Translations under genes and position numbers: made by a program
Notes under the pieces: model-generated
Databases searched by the model: none
What the model saw: the letters and a program-made list of their open reading frames with translations, nothing else
What the model was told of the DNA's origin: nothing
Part shown: positions 62,210-64,000 of the stretch, in pieces
Layout: the number at the start of each line of letters is the position of its first letter
Position numbering within the stretch: position 1 is the first letter of the stretch
NCBI RefSeq assembly: GCF_003601925.1
Contig: NZ_QZWH01000060.1
Location: forward strand, 19,024-83,023
Source of the DNA: Buttiauxella izardii
GTDB lineage: Bacteria > Pseudomonadota > Gammaproteobacteria > Enterobacterales > Enterobacteriaceae
Length of the DNA stretch: 64,000 nt
Direction of reading: 5' to 3'

Positions 62210-62731
62210 ATGACCACGATTGTCACCGACAGATTAATTTTGCGTCCGCAAACCATGGCTGATTTTGAGGTGTGGTTTCCGATGTATGCAGATCCTCAAA
62301 TTTTCCATGTTATTAATGCTCCGGGATTTACGGCTGAAGAGGCGTGGAACCGGATATTGCGCAATATCGGGCATTGGACGACGTTTGGTTATGGCATATT
62401 TTCCATCTTCCAGAAATCTGACGGCGCTTTTTTAGGGGAAACGGGGCTGGCTAATTTCCATCGTGGAATTGATCAAAATTTTGAGAAATATCAGGAAGCT
62501 TCATGGGTTATTGCCACTTCAGCTCAGGGGAAAGGGATTGCGCAGGAAGCGGCTAGTGCCGCGCATCAGTGGTTTGTTGAGGCATTTTCGCCGCCCAAAA
62601 CGGTGTGTCTGATCGTGAAACATCATGCCGCCTCAATTCGCGTGGCGGAACAAGTGGGTTATCGCATTTACGATGAGTGCCTGTATAAAGGTGCGGAGTG
62701 CGTCAAGCTAGAACGCATCGGCTCTGAGTGA
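62210..62731 (+). CDS. GNAT acetyltransferase, RimJ/RimL-like
   Basis: A 173-residue acetyltransferase: TDRLILRPQTMADFEVWFPM at the start, GETGLANFHRG, then the acetyl-CoA loop ATSAQGKGIAQEAASAAHQW and CLIVKHHAASIRVAEQVGYR. The RimJ/RimL-like branch modifies protein N-termini or small amines, but the substrate is not predictable. It stands alone between frmR and cho. Confidence 0.82.
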   Translation: MTTIVTDRLILRPQTMADFEVWFPMYADPQIFHVINAPGFTAEEAWNRILRNIGHWTTFGYGIFSIFQKSDGAFLGETGLANFHRGIDQNFEKYQEASWVIATSAQGKGIAQEAASAAHQWFVEAFSPPKTVCLIVKHHAASIRVAEQVGYRIYDECLYKGAECVKLERIGSE

Positions 62732-62823
62732 GTGTCTGCGCGCCATAGGGTTGCATGTGTGCGGTTTGCCGATTACCATGACTTGCTCAAAACATCAGCA
62801 GTGGCGTATTAGCTAACAAAAGC

Positions 62824-63657
62824 ATGACCCTACAGTTACCGTATCAATATCCTGAACACCTTCGGCATACACTCGAAACCCTTCCATCGCGCCCAGGCGT
62901 GTATATTTTTTATGGATCGGATCAGAGCTTCCCGCTCTATATAGGGAAAAGCATTAATATCCGCAGTCGCGTTCTGGCTCATTTCAGAACGCAATCGGAA
63001 GCAAAATTGCTGCATATGACCACCCATATCAGTTTCCACGAAACCATTGGTGAAATCGGTGCCCTGCTTCTCGAATCTCAGCTGATAAAAAACCAAAGTC
63101 CGTTGTTTAATAAAAGATTACGAGTAACACGTAAGCTGTGTTCGCTGCGTATTACCGACAAAACAACGCAATTTGTATTCAGTAATGAAACAGATTTTAC
63201 TCATGCGCCAGACTTGTTCGGGCTGTTTAAAACCCGTCATGCGGCAATTGACCAGATCAGAGAGTTAGCCGATCAAGAACGGTTGTGTTACGGCGCGCTG
63301 GGGCTTGAGAAATTATCTGCCGGGAGAGCGTGTTTCCGTTTCTCCCTGGGGAAATGTGCGGGTGCATGTTGCGGGAAAGAGACGCTGGATGAGCATCAAC
63401 AACGGCTGAGAAATTCGCTTGAGTCATTGCGTATTCGTAGTTGGCCGTATGCTGGACGCATCGCAATAGAAGAGAAAGCTGGCGCGCTCACTGAATACCA
63501 TATCCTGAATAACTGGTTGTATCTGGGGACAGCAACGTCACTGGAATCCGGTAAATCAATGATCACGCCCACCACGCATTTTGACCGCGACAGCTACAAA
63601 ATCCTTTGCCGCTACGTTTTCGGGCAAGACGGCCTGAATATCGTTGAGCTGGATTAA
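62824..63657 (+). CDS. cho: Excinuclease Cho (UvrC-like endonuclease)
   Basis: A 277-residue endonuclease related to the N-terminal half of UvrC; it makes the 3' incision in nucleotide excision repair after UvrAB loading. The GIY-YIG domain is at about 18-100: PSRPGVYIFYGSDQSFPLYI, GKSINIRSRVLAHF, and the catalytic Glu region IGEIGALLLESQLIKNQSPL. A cysteine cluster follows (ACFRFSLGKCAGACCGKETL). E. coli Cho (YdjQ) is slightly longer (295) and SOS-induced; I do not see a clear LexA box here. The stop overlaps the convergent cytochrome gene by 4 bp. Confidence 0.92.
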   Translation: MTLQLPYQYPEHLRHTLETLPSRPGVYIFYGSDQSFPLYIGKSINIRSRVLAHFRTQSEAKLLHMTTHISFHETIGEIGALLLESQLIKNQSPLFNKRLRVTRKLCSLRITDKTTQFVFSNETDFTHAPDLFGLFKTRHAAIDQIRELADQERLCYGALGLEKLSAGRACFRFSLGKCAGACCGKETLDEHQQRLRNSLESLRIRSWPYAGRIAIEEKAGALTEYHILNNWLYLGTATSLESGKSMITPTTHFDRDSYKILCRYVFGQDGLNIVELD

Positions 63658-64000
63658 CGGTCTTTCTTACCCGGCATCATGCGCAGCAACGTATTGTCTT
63701 TCCAGACATAATGGTGGAATAGCGCGGCAAACGCATGAATGCCAATCACAAAGTAGCCAACGTTGGCGACCAGTTCGTGATAACTCTTGATGGTGAATTC
63801 CATATCTTCATCCGGCTCAATGGCATGCGTCATCGGGATCCCGAATACCGACCAGTCGCTGCCTTTGAAGTACACGGTCATAAACCCCAGAATCGGCAAC
63901 ACGATAAACATCAGATAGATGATGGTATGCACCAGGTGCGACATCCCGGTGATTGCCGGATGCGGTTTAGGTGTAATCGCGGGCGCGCGGATATTTTTAT
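63654..64000 (-). CDS. Cytochrome b561 family protein (N-terminus outside window)
   Basis: The C-terminal about 115 residues of an inner-membrane di-haem b561 protein; the frame runs off the window edge, so an internal Met at 63944 is not the start. The segment PKPHPAITGMSHLVHTIIYL leads into helices LPILGFMTVYFKG and SYHELVANVGYFVIGIHAFA, with haem-ligand His in SYHE and GIHA. It ends FHHYVWKDNTLLRMMPGKK, very like E. coli CybB, so cybB is the likely identity, though YodB-type paralogues share that tail. Confidence 0.85.
   Translation of the reverse strand, partial: KNIRAPAITPKPHPAITGMSHLVHTIIYLMFIVLPILGFMTVYFKGSDWSVFGIPMTHAIEPDEDMEFTIKSYHELVANVGYFVIGIHAFAALFHHYVWKDNTLLRMMPGKKDR

Noticed and set aside
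62700..62823. LexA/SOS box upstream of cho
   Set aside because: I could not find a CTGT-N8-ACAG dyad of acceptable quality in this gap.

Overview
The window is chromosomal DNA from a member of the Enterobacteriaceae that is not E. coli K-12. Most proteins read as close orthologues of E. coli proteins (Paa, TyrP, Tsr, Rhm, YdcRSTUV-PatD, NfrAB, FrmRA, Cho). The gene order is rearranged relative to K-12, with accessory genes between conserved blocks. I saw no rRNA, tRNA, CRISPR array, insertion sequence, integrase or phage structural gene. Intergenic gaps hold many REP/BIME palindromes.

Region 1 (1-13763) is the phenylacetate catabolon. paaABCDEFGHIJK run leftward, paaX and paaY follow, and paaZ diverges. 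The paaA/paaZ gap carries candidate PaaX operators and a CRP site. A TumA-type antitoxin gene and the remains of its TumE toxin sit between paaK and paaX.

Region 2 (13810-19416) holds a LysR/EamA exporter pair, a DUF2846 lipoprotein, tyrP with two TyrR boxes, and a TetR gene divergent from an ABC-type membrane protein that lacks an ATPase domain.

Region 3 (19417-27078) is one leftward operon: two flavin-dependent monooxygenases, an M20 amidohydrolase, a GNAT acetyltransferase, and an amino-acid ABC transporter with two paralogous binding proteins. This matches the Bacillus ytm/yxe S-alkyl- or S-succinyl-cysteine salvage logic (acetylate, oxidise, deacetylate). Next to it lies a complete tripartite hipBST toxin-antitoxin locus (27390-29052).

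Region 4 (29108-37682) contains the L-rhamnonate cluster rhmRDTA, tsr with a sigma-28 promoter, a ferric-chelate reductase/PadR pair, a YdcH-like gene with a structured upstream region, and yqfB preceded by a 57-codon OrtT/GhoT-like membrane toxin gene.

Region 5 (37890-48285) has yiaWV, an NTF2-fold protein, and the putrescine route ydcSTUV-patD with its MocR regulator ydcR. Here a VOC gene and a ParD/ParE-like module separate ydcR from ydcS.

Region 6 (48502-64000) holds a TPR/DUF2135-like exported protein, a cyanide-insensitive bd oxidase (cioAB plus a DUF2474 small gene) whose cioB has a 3' frameshift, the c-di-GMP-responsive nfrB-nfrA-ybcH surface-glycan locus, emrE, an SDR/HxlR pair, frmR-frmA without frmB, a GNAT gene, cho, and a partial cytochrome b561 gene.

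Overall the window is aromatic, sulfur, sugar-acid and polyamine catabolism with accessory stress modules. Four separate toxin-antitoxin-related loci occur in 64 kb without mobile-element genes. All calls rest on reading the sequence and recalling family features; no database search was run.
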